Of a stretch of 28,533 nt of DNA, positions 28,335-28,533 are shown in pieces; position 1 is the first letter of the stretch, and each line of letters begins with the position of its first letter. The position numbers and the translations under genes were made by a program. The DNA comes from Branchiostoma floridae (Eukaryota; Chordata; Leptocardii; Amphioxiformes; Branchiostomatidae). Under the pieces are notes generated by a model. The model did no database searches. It saw only the letters and a list, made by a program, of their open reading frames with translations, and was not told where the DNA came from. The stretch covers positions 24,319,038 through 24,347,570 of the forward strand of contig NC_049987.1 in NCBI RefSeq assembly GCF_000003815.2, read 5' to 3'.

Positions 28335-28440
28335 TTTAGTTGCACGGGCCCCGGTTTGGAAATGTATTACGTAGGCCTAAGTGCGTCCCGCTCCGCTGTT
28401 CTCTTCCAAGTCTTGGATTGTGACCCCCCCCCCCCCCCTC
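28335..28440. repeat. Dispersed-repeat end and poly(C) run
   Basis: GGGCCCCGGTTTGGAAATGT followed by TACGTAGGCCT is the inverse of the element end at 5512-5545. About 60 nt later comes a run of ~17 C. It lies right after the open frame of gene 2 exon 2. Confidence 0.55.
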
Positions 28441-28533
28441 CCTTTCTTAATCCAGCTGGGCACCAGTCTATTACACAGCTGTTATCCATGGTCTTACCAA
28501 CCTGATGAGGCTATTCACGGACACAACGTCATA

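Overview
The window is eukaryotic DNA: intron-rich genes with GT-AG introns, long non-coding stretches, tRNA-derived SINEs, LINE tails, hAT- and mariner-type non-autonomous transposons and many micro- and minisatellites. The GT29 alpha-2,8-sialyltransferase-like gene content and the repeat style fit an invertebrate chordate, most likely a lancelet (Branchiostoma). That assignment is inference from recognition, not from a search. A run of 100 N (11751-11850) is a scaffold gap.

Layout. (1) 1-4250: a minus-strand gene that I do not recognise. Five phase-compatible exons run from about 3495 down to a stop at 283-281, with a polyadenylation signal at 76-71. They add up to a 154-residue reading frame if translation starts at 3486. 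Two of its exon-donor junctions have been amplified in tandem: an 81-bp unit x3 at 546-788, and a 37-bp unit x14 at 1677-2200. (2) 4250-12300: no convincing coding gene. It holds SINE and LINE pieces, two hAT-type MITEs (2534-2883 lies in a minus-gene intron, 10354-10772 here), a TIR element at 5512-5790, microsatellites and the gap. (3) 12346-24481: a complete plus-strand sialyltransferase gene. Nine coding exons (13281-23560) join in phase to a 426-codon type II membrane protein with sialylmotifs L, S, III and VS. Its introns are filled with repeats. A decayed double duplication of exon 6 sits just upstream of the working exon, and six extra copies of the end of the last exon lie in the 3' UTR, before a polyadenylation signal at 24476. 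(4) 24480-27000: spacer. (5) 27019-end: the first exon or exons of a second, tandem sialyltransferase paralogue that runs off the window.

How it fits together. The two sialyltransferase genes are tandem, same-strand paralogues, as in a locally expanding glycosyltransferase family acting in the Golgi lumen. The most unusual feature of the window is a recurring pattern in both the minus-strand gene and the sialyltransferase gene: short tandem duplications that start or end at, or span, an exon boundary. These copy splice donors, acceptors, leader segments or the stop-codon segment, and leave decoy splice sites or repeated C-terminal coding units beside the functional exon.
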